Assembly (NCBI GenBank): GCA_944324435.1
Contig: CALUWH010000011.1
Location: 1-62,139, forward strand
Source: Candidatus Gastranaerophilales bacterium
Lineage (GTDB): Bacteria > Cyanobacteriota > Vampirovibrionia > Gastranaerophilales > Gastranaerophilaceae
DNA: 62,139 bases
Direction: 5' to 3'
Shown here: positions 51,512 through 60,361 of the stretch, one piece after another
How the letters are laid out: every line of letters begins with the position of its first letter
Numbering within the stretch: the stretch's first letter is position 1
The notes under the pieces: generated by a model
Databases searched by the model: none
The model's input: the letters and a program-made list of their open reading frames with translations, nothing else
Told to the model about the DNA's origin: nothing
Position numbers and translations under genes: made by a program

Positions 51512-54457
51512 TTATAGAACTTTTTTCACCTGACCGTATATTTTTCCGTTTTTGGCAGCCTTTATTATGTCAAGAATCATATCTTCCATAATGCTTATTT
51601 CTTCTTTTTTGTCAGGAACTTGTGATGTTTTCCAGTTTTTTAAAGCTTTTCTGAAGTCGTCCCCATCAATCATACAGTTATCTGTGCCTATGAGTTTTGC
51701 ATACTTGTTAGTAAACCATTCATTAAATTCTTTATAAGTTTCTGTGATTAAATCAGAGGCCATTTGTGCATTCTTGAGGATTATATCCAGATCTTTAAAC
51801 ACAGTTTCATTGAATTTCGAGGAAGCAATTTGTACTACGTTAGATATTTTACCAGTATTTGCCCCGAATCCAAAATATTCAATCCCTTTTTTTGCCATTG
51901 CAGTTGCCTGTGCAAGATCCTGACTTATCCCATTTGAACCGTTCATATCAAAGAACATTTTTTCACAAGAATATCCGCCGTAGGCACAAACAAGTCCTGT
52001 GAACATGGCCTCAAAGGGATAGTCACTGTTTTCAGCTCGGCCTTCAAACACTGCACCTAAAAATTCACCCCTAGGATCCAGCGTAATAAAGTCAACATCT
52101 CTATACTGATGCCATGGCTTTCCTTTTTCTTTCAAAAGTTCATTCATAACTTCTAAGTTTGTTGCGTGTCCGCATTCGTGTGAAGTCGTAGCACGTTTAT
52201 TATATTCGGGCATTTGCGGAAGCGAAGTCCTTCCGCTTATAAGCTGCAGATATGCTTCTATAAAATCGCCAATTGAAGCCTTTTGTTTATTTCTTTCTGC
52301 CATAATCAGTTCTGTTTTCTCGACAAGAGCTTTTATTTGAACAAATGACATATAATCTGTTATTTTTACAAGTTTTTTGATAAGCTCTTCTTTTTCTGCA
52401 TTATTTCTGCAAGCCAATTTAAGATTTAGTTCATTAATTCTATTAGTAAGTACATCTTTTCTGGCTTGTTTATTGAATGCCGGGGAATCTACTGTTATTG
52501 TCTGGTTAAACCCTCTTACAACCATAGGGATAATATCTGCATAGTAGTCTTCAGTCGAACCGATTACAAGGATATTAGCCTTTTCTGCTTCAGCTTTTGC
52601 CATCTCTTTAACAAGCTGTGCCATTGCCTGTTTATAACCTGGAAGATACGGGCTTGAGAATGCAAATTCTTCAAAGTTATTAATATATAAAATTGCAGTT
52701 TTATTTTCGTTCTGTTCAGCAGCTTTTTTAGCGCGTGAAAAAATTCTTGCCATAGCATCTTTCGGGTGAACAGAAGTAACTTCATCCTCATCCCGGAACG
52801 AACTCGCAAAATCAGAGGAGTCTATTTCAAGAAAAGGAATTTTTGCTTCTCCTGCAATGACCTGCGCTGTATGGCGTCTTCCTGAACCGGCTTCTTCATC
52901 TTTAGAATATATTATTATACCTCTGGTACCGATTTTTCCGGTTTTTATTTGTCTTACAAGAGCCTCTATGTCCTTTTTGGTAGTGTCCTTGCCATATAAA
53001 GAGGATAAGGTTTTCCCTGTATCATATATTATTCCGCTTTCTTGGTTATTAAATAAATCTTTTGCAATAGAAGCAAATTCATCAACATCTTTTGTTGTGA
53101 TTTTTTTCTTGCTATCTCCATAATAATCTGCAATACGTTTCATTAAGTCGATAGCTTTATCAGGAAAAATACCTTTGGTCTTATCAGCATATAAGACCGT
53201 TTTTTCCCGGGCTTCTTTTGTAAAAGGTGTATTTACATCACTGAGCAGTTTTCTGTTACGGCTTAATAATTCCTGAGTCTCGTATGTATGAATTGGCGGA
53301 ATCGAGTATACCAGAAAATCCGAAAAAGCATTCTTAATGACAGGGGTTTGCATGCATTGGTAGTGCGAGTTGTCATTCTGGAAAAATATAAGTTTAACTT
53401 TTTCAACAGGCTTCTGTGCGCTCATTGAGATAATTTCCGCCGGAAACGCAACCTGACCGGCCTCTTCGTTAATTGAATTAACAAGCAGGTTGTCCAGGTT
53501 TACCATGAATATAAGATTTTTATTCGGTTCTGCATTTTTTATTGAATGAATTTCTGATGCAAGATTTGCTCCGTTAATATCATCGGACATCAGGTAAATT
53601 AGCGTATTTTTACTGTTAAAACTTCCGTGTTTTGAGGCATTTAATGTCTTTATTATGCTTGCCGCTATTCTGTCAGATTCTTTTTTATCCTGATAAGTTA
53701 TAAATAAATTAGACCCCAGAGCTAATTTATTCCAGACCTCCATAGCTTTTGAATTATATATTTTCATATAATTTTGCTTAACAAAAGAGTTGTCTTTATA
53801 CATGCTGAAGCTTACGAAATCTTGCAAAAAATCGCTTGGATATGTAACTCCGTCTGCAATAAGAGTATTAAATGCACTTCCCAAAAGCATATATCCGTCA
53901 ACAGCAGAGGATGGTAATTGTTCAAGGCTTTCTCTTAAATTTTTAGAATATCCAATGCTTGTATCCGGACTCTTATATTCTTCTTTAGATGGAATTTGTG
54001 CCAGAAAATTTTCATTATTTTCACGAAGATTTTCTATTGATGCAAGCATATAGTCCCTGCTTGATTTATTAAGTAAAACATTTTGTTTTGCGTACTTATT
54101 TGCCAGTTTATTCAGAGTAGAAATTGATTCGATGACTCCTGTGTCCATCATTTCTTCCCCGATACTCTCCATATTATTAAAAGTCTCTTCAATAGCAGCT
54201 TCTATTATGTGGTATGGGGTAATTTCATTATGTCCCCAAGCTCGAGCAATATTTTTTGCTGACTCATAAAGAACTACAGCATCATCGGTAAGCTTAATAT
54301 CATCATCTTTTGCTTTAAAAGTAATGTAACCTCGCGGAACACCTGTGATATAATTATTATTTATTTGAAAAGAAGGTAATTCATTCTTTTTATTTTGTTT
54401 AAAATAGCTTTTGTTCTCAACAATAACAGGTTTAATCGCGTTTATTTTTAATGTCAT
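51512..54457 (-). CDS. Clp-like/FtsH-like fusion with M41 protease and degenerate ATPase motifs
   Basis: A 981-residue protein. Residues 1-45 carry a variant of the lineage motif (GYITFKAKDD). Residues 50-120 resemble a Clp N-domain repeat. Residues 200-490 resemble ClpA/B AAA domain 1, including its end (GIFPDKAIDLMKRIADY), but Walker A and B are unrecognisable. Residues 505-690 match an FtsH AAA domain by position, yet Walker A reads AGSGRRHT (Lys to Arg527, Thr to Arg) and Walker B reads YINNFEE (Asp-Glu to Asn593-Asn594). The M41 peptidase domain keeps the zinc site, HECGH (H760, E761, H764), with Asp847 in GISQDLAQAT as third ligand. No transmembrane helix is evident, unlike FtsH. It looks like an active protease on a catalytically dead motor. 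Confidence 0.8.
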   Translation of the reverse strand: MTLKINAIKPVIVENKSYFKQNKKNELPSFQINNNYITGVPRGYITFKAKDDDIKLTDDAVVLYESAKNIARAWGHNEITPYHIIEAAIEETFNNMESIGEEMMDTGVIESISTLNKLANKYAKQNVLLNKSSRDYMLASIENLRENNENFLAQIPSKEEYKSPDTSIGYSKNLRESLEQLPSSAVDGYMLLGSAFNTLIADGVTYPSDFLQDFVSFSMYKDNSFVKQNYMKIYNSKAMEVWNKLALGSNLFITYQDKKESDRIAASIIKTLNASKHGSFNSKNTLIYLMSDDINGANLASEIHSIKNAEPNKNLIFMVNLDNLLVNSINEEAGQVAFPAEIISMSAQKPVEKVKLIFFQNDNSHYQCMQTPVIKNAFSDFLVYSIPPIHTYETQELLSRNRKLLSDVNTPFTKEAREKTVLYADKTKGIFPDKAIDLMKRIADYYGDSKKKITTKDVDEFASIAKDLFNNQESGIIYDTGKTLSSLYGKDTTKKDIEALVRQIKTGKIGTRGIIIYSKDEEAGSGRRHTAQVIAGEAKIPFLEIDSSDFASSFRDEDEVTSVHPKDAMARIFSRAKKAAEQNENKTAILYINNFEEFAFSSPYLPGYKQAMAQLVKEMAKAEAEKANILVIGSTEDYYADIIPMVVRGFNQTITVDSPAFNKQARKDVLTNRINELNLKLACRNNAEKEELIKKLVKITDYMSFVQIKALVEKTELIMAERNKQKASIGDFIEAYLQLISGRTSLPQMPEYNKRATTSHECGHATNLEVMNELLKEKGKPWHQYRDVDFITLDPRGEFLGAVFEGRAENSDYPFEAMFTGLVCAYGGYSCEKMFFDMNGSNGISQDLAQATAMAKKGIEYFGFGANTGKISNVVQIASSKFNETVFKDLDIILKNAQMASDLITETYKEFNEWFTNKYAKLIGTDNCMIDGDDFRKALKNWKTSQVPDKKEEISIMEDMILDIIKAAKNGKIYGQVKKVL

Positions 54458-54500
54458 TTATATTCTCCATTTGTTATTATAAAAACTCTAAAAAATATTT

Positions 54501-54528
54501 TTGCTAGTATAAAATTACATGGTATAAT
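54501..54528 (+). promoter_or_regulatory. promoter for ssb operon
   Basis: TTGCTA (54501-54506), 16 bp, TATAAT (54523-54528), 30 bp before the ssb ATG with AAGGAG ribosome-binding site. Confidence 0.55.
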
Positions 54529-54557
54529 CAGATTGTGGTTTTAAAAAGGAGATATTA

Positions 54558-54887
54558 ATGAACACAGCAACTATCATAGGAAGAGCCGGACAGGACGCTG
54601 AAATCAGGTATTTTGAGTCAGGAAAGGTAAAGACGACTTTTTCGCTTGCGGTAAACAGATGGGATTCTAAAACTAAAGAAGAGGTAACAGATTGGTACAA
54701 TATTGAAGTTTGGGATAAACAGGCAGAATTTGCCGGAGAATACATAAAAAAAGGCCGACAGGTAGTAGTAGACGGCAGAATATCCATAAGCAAGTGGACA
54801 GACCAAACCGGAGATGAAAGAGAAAGATTTTTAATTGTTGCAAATAATGTTAGATTGTTGGGATCAAAAAGAGACGCAGAACAATGA
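54558..54887 (+). CDS. ssb: single-stranded DNA-binding protein, tail-less form
   Basis: A 109-residue OB-fold protein: MNTATIIGRAGQDAEIRYFESG, WYNIEVWDKQAEF and GRISISKWTDQTGDERE. It fits bacterial SSB, which tetramerises on ssDNA. It lacks the acidic DDDIPF-type tail that recruits other replication proteins. It may be a second, short SSB such as those in Cyanobacteria. It overlaps the sugar kinase gene by 4 bp. Confidence 0.88.
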   Translation: MNTATIIGRAGQDAEIRYFESGKVKTTFSLAVNRWDSKTKEEVTDWYNIEVWDKQAEFAGEYIKKGRQVVVDGRISISKWTDQTGDERERFLIVANNVRLLGSKRDAEQ

Positions 54888-56188
54888 TATTTTCGGATTT
54901 AGTCGGTATAATTGCAGATGACTTAACGGGAGCTAATGATACGGCTCTGCAGTTTCACCTGCGCGGAGCAAATACTAAAATCCTGCTTGACAGCGAGCAT
55001 ACTCCTGGAGAAAAAGAAAAAACAGAGGTTTGGGCGGTGTCGACAGAGTCAAGAAATGTAGAGCCCTGGGAATCTGTCAGCAGAGTAGAAAAAGCAGTTA
55101 ACTCTTTTGTAGAAAATTTTTCTTTTGATTATTACTACAAGAAGATTGATTCAACCCTACGAGGGAATATAGCAATAGAAACCTTGACAATGCTCAATAT
55201 TCTTAATTACGATGCTGCAATAATTATTCCGGCATTTCCGCAGGAGGGAAGAATAACCGTTGGCGGATATCATCTTTTGAAAGGGGTTCCGCTTGGCCGT
55301 ACTGAGGTGGCCCGTGACCCTAACTCGCCGATTCTTGAATCGCATGTCCCAACGCTTCTGCGTACGCAGCTTGATGAAAAACAAAAAGAGCTGGTAGGTA
55401 CGATAGACTTGAAAACAGTTATGAACGGCGCAGGCCCTATTTTAATCAAGATTAATGAATTGATAAAAGAGGGTAAGAAACTTATAGTTGCAGATTCTAC
55501 ATCAAGTACGGATATTGAGCAAATAGCTTTGGCAATAAAGAAGTGTGATAAAAAACTGCTCCCTGCCGGAACTGCAGCAGGAGCTCAAGTTCTTGGGAAA
55601 TTTTGGCTTTCCGGTATTGAGAGAGAGAACGTTACGATAAAACTGGAAAAACTTCCAAAATTTATTGTTTCAGGCACTGCAACGCATACTACTGCAGACC
55701 AGATAACAAAACTTGAACAGTGTGATGATTATGACAATATAAATTTTATTGCTCTGGATACAAGCGATATTCTTAAAGGAGTTAATCAGGAACTCATTGA
55801 CAGGATTGTAACAAACCTCAAAAGTAATATTACGGTTGTTGTGCATACATCACATTTAATAACAAATTTTGACGGTTTTTCTGATGATTCATTTAATGCA
55901 GAACTTACGAAAAGCAAACTGACCGGGATGATTACCGATTATCTTGCGGAGCTTACCCAAAATGTGCTTGAGCAGATAAATGTAATCTTGATAACACTGG
56001 GCGGTGAAACTTCTTATAAATGCTGTAAAGCTGTAGGTTCAAATGAACTCAAGCTTGTAGATGAGGTTGTTCCGGCAATTTCTCTTTGCCGGGATACAAG
56101 CGGAAGATGGATTGTAACAAAATCCGGAAATCTTGGGAACACAAAAACTTTGATAGATATATTAAATTACTTTGGGTGTCATGAATAA
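54884..56188 (+). CDS. DUF1537 four-carbon acid sugar kinase
   Basis: A 434-residue kinase of the DUF1537 family (OtnK/DtnK). It has IADDLTGANDTALQFH at the start, YYKKIDSTLRGN, FPQEGRITVGGYHLL and the C-terminal LITLGGETSYKCCKAVG. Characterised members phosphorylate D-threonate, D-erythronate or L-threonate. The next gene is a PdxA homologue, and DtnK with PdxA2 forms a known pathway for such acids, so D-threonate-type substrates are likely. Confidence 0.9.
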   Translation: MIFSDLVGIIADDLTGANDTALQFHLRGANTKILLDSEHTPGEKEKTEVWAVSTESRNVEPWESVSRVEKAVNSFVENFSFDYYYKKIDSTLRGNIAIETLTMLNILNYDAAIIIPAFPQEGRITVGGYHLLKGVPLGRTEVARDPNSPILESHVPTLLRTQLDEKQKELVGTIDLKTVMNGAGPILIKINELIKEGKKLIVADSTSSTDIEQIALAIKKCDKKLLPAGTAAGAQVLGKFWLSGIERENVTIKLEKLPKFIVSGTATHTTADQITKLEQCDDYDNINFIALDTSDILKGVNQELIDRIVTNLKSNITVVVHTSHLITNFDGFSDDSFNAELTKSKLTGMITDYLAELTQNVLEQINVILITLGGETSYKCCKAVGSNELKLVDEVVPAISLCRDTSGRWIVTKSGNLGNTKTLIDILNYFGCHE

Positions 56189-57116
56189 ATATGCTGATAA
56201 AATCGCAATAACTACCGGTGATCCAAACGGTATCGGCGCGGAGATAACGATTAAAGCGTTGAATTTGCTGAATCTTCCTTCAAAAGATATTGTCATAGTA
56301 TCTAATTCAAAGGTTTTAAATAATTACGGCAGTCTGGAGAATAATTATGAGCTTATAGAGATTGATTATCCTGAGAAGATTGTCCCCGGTGAAGTTTCTG
56401 CAGCAGCCGGAAATTTTGCATACAAAGCTCTTGAAAAAGCCTGTGAAATACGACCTCGATTTATAGTTACGGCTCCTGTTTCAAAAGAAGCCATAAATCT
56501 TGCTGGATACAGCTATAACGGGCAGACGGAAATTTTAGAACATTTTCTGGCTCATGATGGTCAGAAAGCGGAAATGTTGTTTGTATCTAAGGATTTTCGT
56601 GTGCTGCTTCTGTCGCGACATGTTGCTTTGAAAAAAGTCAGTGATATTATAACAAAAGAATTTATTATAGAAAAAACAGAGCGTTTAAGAAGTTATTTTC
56701 AAAACAAGCTTTTTATTAAAAAGCCTTCTTTTGCACTTTGTTCTCTAAATCCGCATGCAGGAGAAAATAATCTAATAGGTGATGAGGAAGGGTTAAAATT
56801 TCTTCCTGCAGTTGAAGCGTTAAGAATACGGGGTATCAATATAACGAACCCACTTCCGGCAGATTCATTATTTGCAAAAGCCGTGCAAGCTTATATAAAT
56901 AATGCAAAAATGCCTTACGACTGTTATATTGCTTGTTACCATGATCAGGGATTAATTCCTATAAAGGCGGCAGCCGGTTCAAAGACTGTTAATATGACGA
57001 TAGGTCTTGATATAATAAGAACCTCTCCGGGGCACGGTACAGCCTTTGATATTGCTGGTAAAAATATCGCGAATCCTGAAGCTATGATTGAAGCAATAAA
57101 GCATTGCTTATATTAA
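56181..57116 (+). CDS. pdxA: PdxA-family dehydrogenase (PdxA or PdxA2)
   Basis: About 311 residues from the ATG at 56181, overlapping the kinase gene by 8 bp; a TTG at 56172 is less likely. Motifs: ITTGDPNGIGAEIT, the metal-binding His in FLAHDGQKAEML and SLNPHAGENNLIG, CYHDQGLIPIK and RTSPGHGTAFDIAGKN. It oxidises a 4-phospho-3-hydroxy acid. Either it makes pyridoxal phosphate from 4-phosphohydroxy-L-threonine (PdxA) or it degrades 4-phospho-D-threonate (PdxA2). Linkage to the DUF1537 kinase favours PdxA2. Confidence 0.9.
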   Translation: MNKYADKIAITTGDPNGIGAEITIKALNLLNLPSKDIVIVSNSKVLNNYGSLENNYELIEIDYPEKIVPGEVSAAAGNFAYKALEKACEIRPRFIVTAPVSKEAINLAGYSYNGQTEILEHFLAHDGQKAEMLFVSKDFRVLLLSRHVALKKVSDIITKEFIIEKTERLRSYFQNKLFIKKPSFALCSLNPHAGENNLIGDEEGLKFLPAVEALRIRGINITNPLPADSLFAKAVQAYINNAKMPYDCYIACYHDQGLIPIKAAAGSKTVNMTIGLDIIRTSPGHGTAFDIAGKNIANPEAMIEAIKHCLY

Positions 57117-57152
57117 AAAAGACTTACTGTAAATAACAGTAAGTCTTTTTTC
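57115..57152. terminator. bidirectional terminator
   Basis: A 16-bp perfect stem (AAAAAAGACTTACTGT / ACAGTAAGTCTTTTTT) with a 5-nt loop, between the convergent pdxA and 57171 genes. T-rich in both directions. Confidence 0.9.
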
Positions 57153-57170
57153 TTTTTACCTTATTTATAC

Positions 57171-57527
57171 TTAGCTAAGCGCTAATAATGATTTTACCGA
57201 GCGAGCATTTTCCTTAACTGCTTCATCAGAGTGCATATTGATTGTATCGTCCAATATTTTTATAACCTCTGATTTATCTTTAAGAGAAAGTATTTCATTA
57301 ATTGTACTCATTGCAACAGAAGGTGAAAGGTCGTTGATACCTTTTCCCTGATTGATGATAACAATTTTAAGCGAGTCATGAACATTCTTTCTGACGAGAG
57401 CTCTTGAAGTATATTCTCTTACCTCATTGTCAGGGGAATTTGTTCCCAGTTCTTCCAATACTTCTATAGAAGCATGGTCTTGATGAGCAGCAAGAGCGTC
57501 AATAATTTCAGCAACGTTTTTATTCAT
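57171..57527 (-). CDS. small HEAT-repeat-like protein
   Basis: A 118-residue all-helical soluble protein (IIDALAAHQDHASIEVLEELG, EVREYTSRALVRKN, AVKENARSVKSLLALS). The pattern looks like a short HEAT/ARM array, generally a protein-binding scaffold. Its ATG and the stop of the upstream gene share one base, so it is translationally coupled to the F-x-G protein; they may act as a pair. Confidence 0.65.
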   Translation of the reverse strand: MNKNVAEIIDALAAHQDHASIEVLEELGTNSPDNEVREYTSRALVRKNVHDSLKIVIINQGKGINDLSPSVAMSTINEILSLKDKSEVIKILDDTINMHSDEAVKENARSVKSLLALS

Positions 57528-58168
57528 TATGCAGCCTCCTTTGTTGAAGCTGCGATTTCAGCTTCCCACATAGCTTTTAGTTCATCAACAGATTTATCTT
57601 TTGTAATTTTATTAGGAATAATTTTGCTAATTAAAGCATTCCATTTTTTTCCAAGTTCAGTTTCAGCTACATCAGTATTAAGGAAAGCCATTTTATCCGA
57701 TAAATCTTTTCCGACTTCTCTGACATCTTTGTTCAAGAAGGACATTTTATCTGAAATCCCCTTCCCGAGAGTGGAAACAGAATCTGAAATACCTTTACCA
57801 AGTTCAAGGATGTCGGCATTCATAACTTCATTAATAGTTTTAATACCTTTGACGTCAGAAATATTTGTGTTTTTTGCATAATTCCAAGCGTTAGAGACTC
57901 CCTCTCTAACCCTGTTTACAAAATTAACTATTGATTCGGGCAGCAAAGACTTTAATTTTGTCATGCTTCCTGCGACGGATGATGAAATCATCTTTAATTT
58001 ACCGGTGTTCTTTTGGGGTTCAAATCCTTCAAAAACATCAGCAAATTGCAAAGTGTTTCCTTCAAAATTTGAGTATTTGAACGGATTTGTTGTTGAATTG
58101 CGAGATGTCTTGAACGGATTAGCAATTTTCTGACCCAGGTTTAAACCTACATTGTTAATTTTTGCCAT
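57527..58168 (-). CDS. lineage-specific protein with internal helical repeats
   Basis: A 213-residue protein starting MAKINNVGLNLGQKIANPFKTSRN, with further short F-x-G-like motifs (NFEGNT, FEGFEP) in the first 55 residues. Residues 125-175 repeat a unit of about 15 residues (LGKGISDSVST, LGKGISDKMSFLNKDV, VGKDLSDKMAFLNTDV), an amphipathic helical pattern. No membrane helix. Coupled to the HEAT-like gene downstream. The function is unknown. A TATATATG -10 region lies at 58202-58210. Confidence 0.65.
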   Translation of the reverse strand: MAKINNVGLNLGQKIANPFKTSRNSTTNPFKYSNFEGNTLQFADVFEGFEPQKNTGKLKMISSSVAGSMTKLKSLLPESIVNFVNRVREGVSNAWNYAKNTNISDVKGIKTINEVMNADILELGKGISDSVSTLGKGISDKMSFLNKDVREVGKDLSDKMAFLNTDVAETELGKKWNALISKIIPNKITKDKSVDELKAMWEAEIAASTKEAA

Positions 58169-58292
58169 ACTAATTCCTTTCTATTATTCTCAGAGTTCTT
58201 TACATATATAAGAATAACATATTGAGAGAAAAGTAAATCATTACAATAGAGGATTCTTTTTTGAAAAGTTTCTATAACTAAAGTTGTATATT

Positions 58293-59135
58293 TTATATGC
58301 AGTTAATATTAAGATGAAAATTTTTAAAATCAGCAGGGATATTGTCAGAGTTAAGTTTTGCAAGCGGAATGTCTTTATTTGTGCCGTGGTAATCGCTTCC
58401 GCCTGAGATATACAGGTTATTTTTTCTTGCGCATTCGATTAAAAGTTCAACTTCCTTTTTTGAATACCTTGAATAGTAGCATTCAAGCCCTTGTATTCCG
58501 TGTTTAAGCATTTCCTTGAGCTTTGGCAAAAATTCTTCTTTTGTAAGATGAACTTCTCCCTCTCCTCCGAGTGGGTGCGCCCAAACAACTATTCCTCCTG
58601 CGGATTTTATTGCAGAAACGGCCTCTTTTATATCAAATCTGGTATTGCCTGTTTTACATCCGTCAAGGTATTTTTTCATAGCATCTATGTTATTGTTTGC
58701 GAGACTTCGATTGACCAGAACGTTTGCAATATGGGTCTTTACAACGCTCTTTCTTGAATAAAGCCAGTCTAGTTCGTCTTTTGTAAGTTCAATATTCCAA
58801 AACTCTTTGAGGTAGGCTATTCTCTTCTCAAGCTTTTCGCGTCGGAGTTTTTTCCCTTTTTCAATTAAATTGTTTAATTCTTCATTATCAAGCCTGCAGC
58901 CATAACCCAGTATATGGCATTTGATAGAGCCAGCTATGCAGGTAAGCTCAATCCCTTTGATAAACTTAATCCCTGCTGGAACAATCTTTTCCATCTCTTT
59001 GCACCCTTCAATTGTATCGTGGTCAGTTAGTGCAAAAATATTTATTCCTGCAACTTTAATTTTTTGCGCAAGCTCAGGTACTGAATCGCTTCCATCAGAG
59101 CAGCTGCTATGTATATGTAAATCGGCCGTTGTCAT
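58293..59135 (-). CDS. PHP-domain phosphoesterase (TrpH/YciV-like)
   Basis: A 280-residue PHP hydrolase. Metal ligands: DLHIHSSCSDGSD, ALTDHDTIEGC, EGKKLRREKLEKRIAYL, WAHPLGGEGE and GGSDYHGTN near the C-terminus. Relatives dephosphorylate 3',5'-bisphosphate nucleotides or process small RNA ends (RNase AM). It follows the apeR-like gene by 2 bp, so it is in the same operon, but its link to polyene synthesis is unclear. Confidence 0.88.
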   Translation of the reverse strand: MTTADLHIHSSCSDGSDSVPELAQKIKVAGINIFALTDHDTIEGCKEMEKIVPAGIKFIKGIELTCIAGSIKCHILGYGCRLDNEELNNLIEKGKKLRREKLEKRIAYLKEFWNIELTKDELDWLYSRKSVVKTHIANVLVNRSLANNNIDAMKKYLDGCKTGNTRFDIKEAVSAIKSAGGIVVWAHPLGGEGEVHLTKEEFLPKLKEMLKHGIQGLECYYSRYSKKEVELLIECARKNNLYISGGSDYHGTNKDIPLAKLNSDNIPADFKNFHLNINCI

Positions 59136-59137
59136 TT

Positions 59138-60361
59138 TTATATCCGTTTCAGAATAAGTGATGTATTAATTCCTCCGAACGCAAAATTGTTTGTCATAAT
59201 ATATTCGCACTCAATTTCTCGTCCGCAATTTCTAATATAATCCAATTTTCCGCAATTTTCATCTATATTTTTGAGATTCAAAGTAGGAGCGAACCAGTTT
59301 TTATTCATCATCTCGATTGACAGAATAGCTTCGATGGCACCGCAAGCTCCGAGTGTGTGCCCGGTGTAGCTTTTTATTGAACTTATTGGAATATTTGAGC
59401 CCAAAACTTCTTCTGTCGCAAGCGATTCTGCGATATCTCCGTTTACGGTTCCTGTTCCGTGTGCGTTAATGTATCCGATATCTTCTTTTCTGACGCCGGC
59501 GTTTGCAAGTGACTGGCGCATAACTTCTGCCATCATATCTTTGTTTGGATTAGTAATATGTGTACCGTCGGTGTTTGTAGCAAAACCTGCAACTTCGACA
59601 TAAATCTTGGCACCGCGTGCTTTTGCATGCTCGTAATCTTCAAGAATCAATGTTCCTGCGCCTTCCCCTATCACAAGTCCGTCTCTGTCTTTATCAAAAG
59701 GTGACGGCGTTAGCTCCGGTGTTGAATTTTTACTGCTAGTTGCATACAGTGTATCAAAAATTCCGACTTGTGTCGGGTGGATTTCTTCAGCTCCGCCGGC
59801 TATCATTACTGTCTGGTATCCGTTTTTGATTGTCTCATACGCGTAACCTATTGACATTGATCCGGATGTACAGGCCGTAGATGAAGGTATGAGGCGCCCT
59901 TTGGTTTTAAGATACAGTGATATGTTAACAGCCGTCGTTTGAGGCATCATTTTAATATATGAGCCGGAGTTTAGCAGTTTAACTTTTTTATCAATGCACA
60001 TTGAGTAAAAATCCAGAATTGCATCCAAAGAGCCTGTAGAAGAACCATAACTTACACCTGTTTTTCCGTTTGTAATAATCTCATCACCCAAAAGTCCTGC
60101 GTCTTTTAGCGCTTCTTCTGCTGTAACTGTTGCCATAAGGGCAACATTCCCCATTGTGCGCCTGACTTTGCGGTTGAAATGTTCAGGAACTTCAAATCCA
60201 CAGACAAAGGAGCCGAGTGCGGAGTTTAACCTTTCGTATTCGTCAAGTTTCTCCCAATGTTGAACGCAGTTTTTATAGGTTTTCAATCGTTCAAATGCCG
60301 ATGGTATAGTTGAACCGAGTGGGGAAGCTAGTGACATTCCTGTAATAACAACTCTTTTCAC
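59138..60361 (-). CDS. beta-ketoacyl-ACP synthase, aryl-polyene ApeR-like
   Basis: A 407-residue condensing enzyme. Catalytic Cys in STACTSGSMSIGYAYE, His in NAHGTGTVNGDIAES and in SYTGHTLGACGAIEA. Blocks such as AGGAEEIHPTQVGIFDTLYATS, SPFDKDRDGLVIGEGAGTL and NNFAFGGINTSLIL match the ApeR-type synthases of aryl-polyene clusters rather than FabF/FabB. It overlaps the ApeQ-like gene by 4 bp. Confidence 0.85.
   Translation of the reverse strand: MKRVVITGMSLASPLGSTIPSAFERLKTYKNCVQHWEKLDEYERLNSALGSFVCGFEVPEHFNRKVRRTMGNVALMATVTAEEALKDAGLLGDEIITNGKTGVSYGSSTGSLDAILDFYSMCIDKKVKLLNSGSYIKMMPQTTAVNISLYLKTKGRLIPSSTACTSGSMSIGYAYETIKNGYQTVMIAGGAEEIHPTQVGIFDTLYATSSKNSTPELTPSPFDKDRDGLVIGEGAGTLILEDYEHAKARGAKIYVEVAGFATNTDGTHITNPNKDMMAEVMRQSLANAGVRKEDIGYINAHGTGTVNGDIAESLATEEVLGSNIPISSIKSYTGHTLGACGAIEAILSIEMMNKNWFAPTLNLKNIDENCGKLDYIRNCGREIECEYIMTNNFAFGGINTSLILKRI

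Noticed and set aside
57527-58168. Bacteriocin or pore-forming toxin
   Set aside because: The amphipathic repeats suggested this, but there is no leader peptide, immunity gene or membrane-spanning hairpin.
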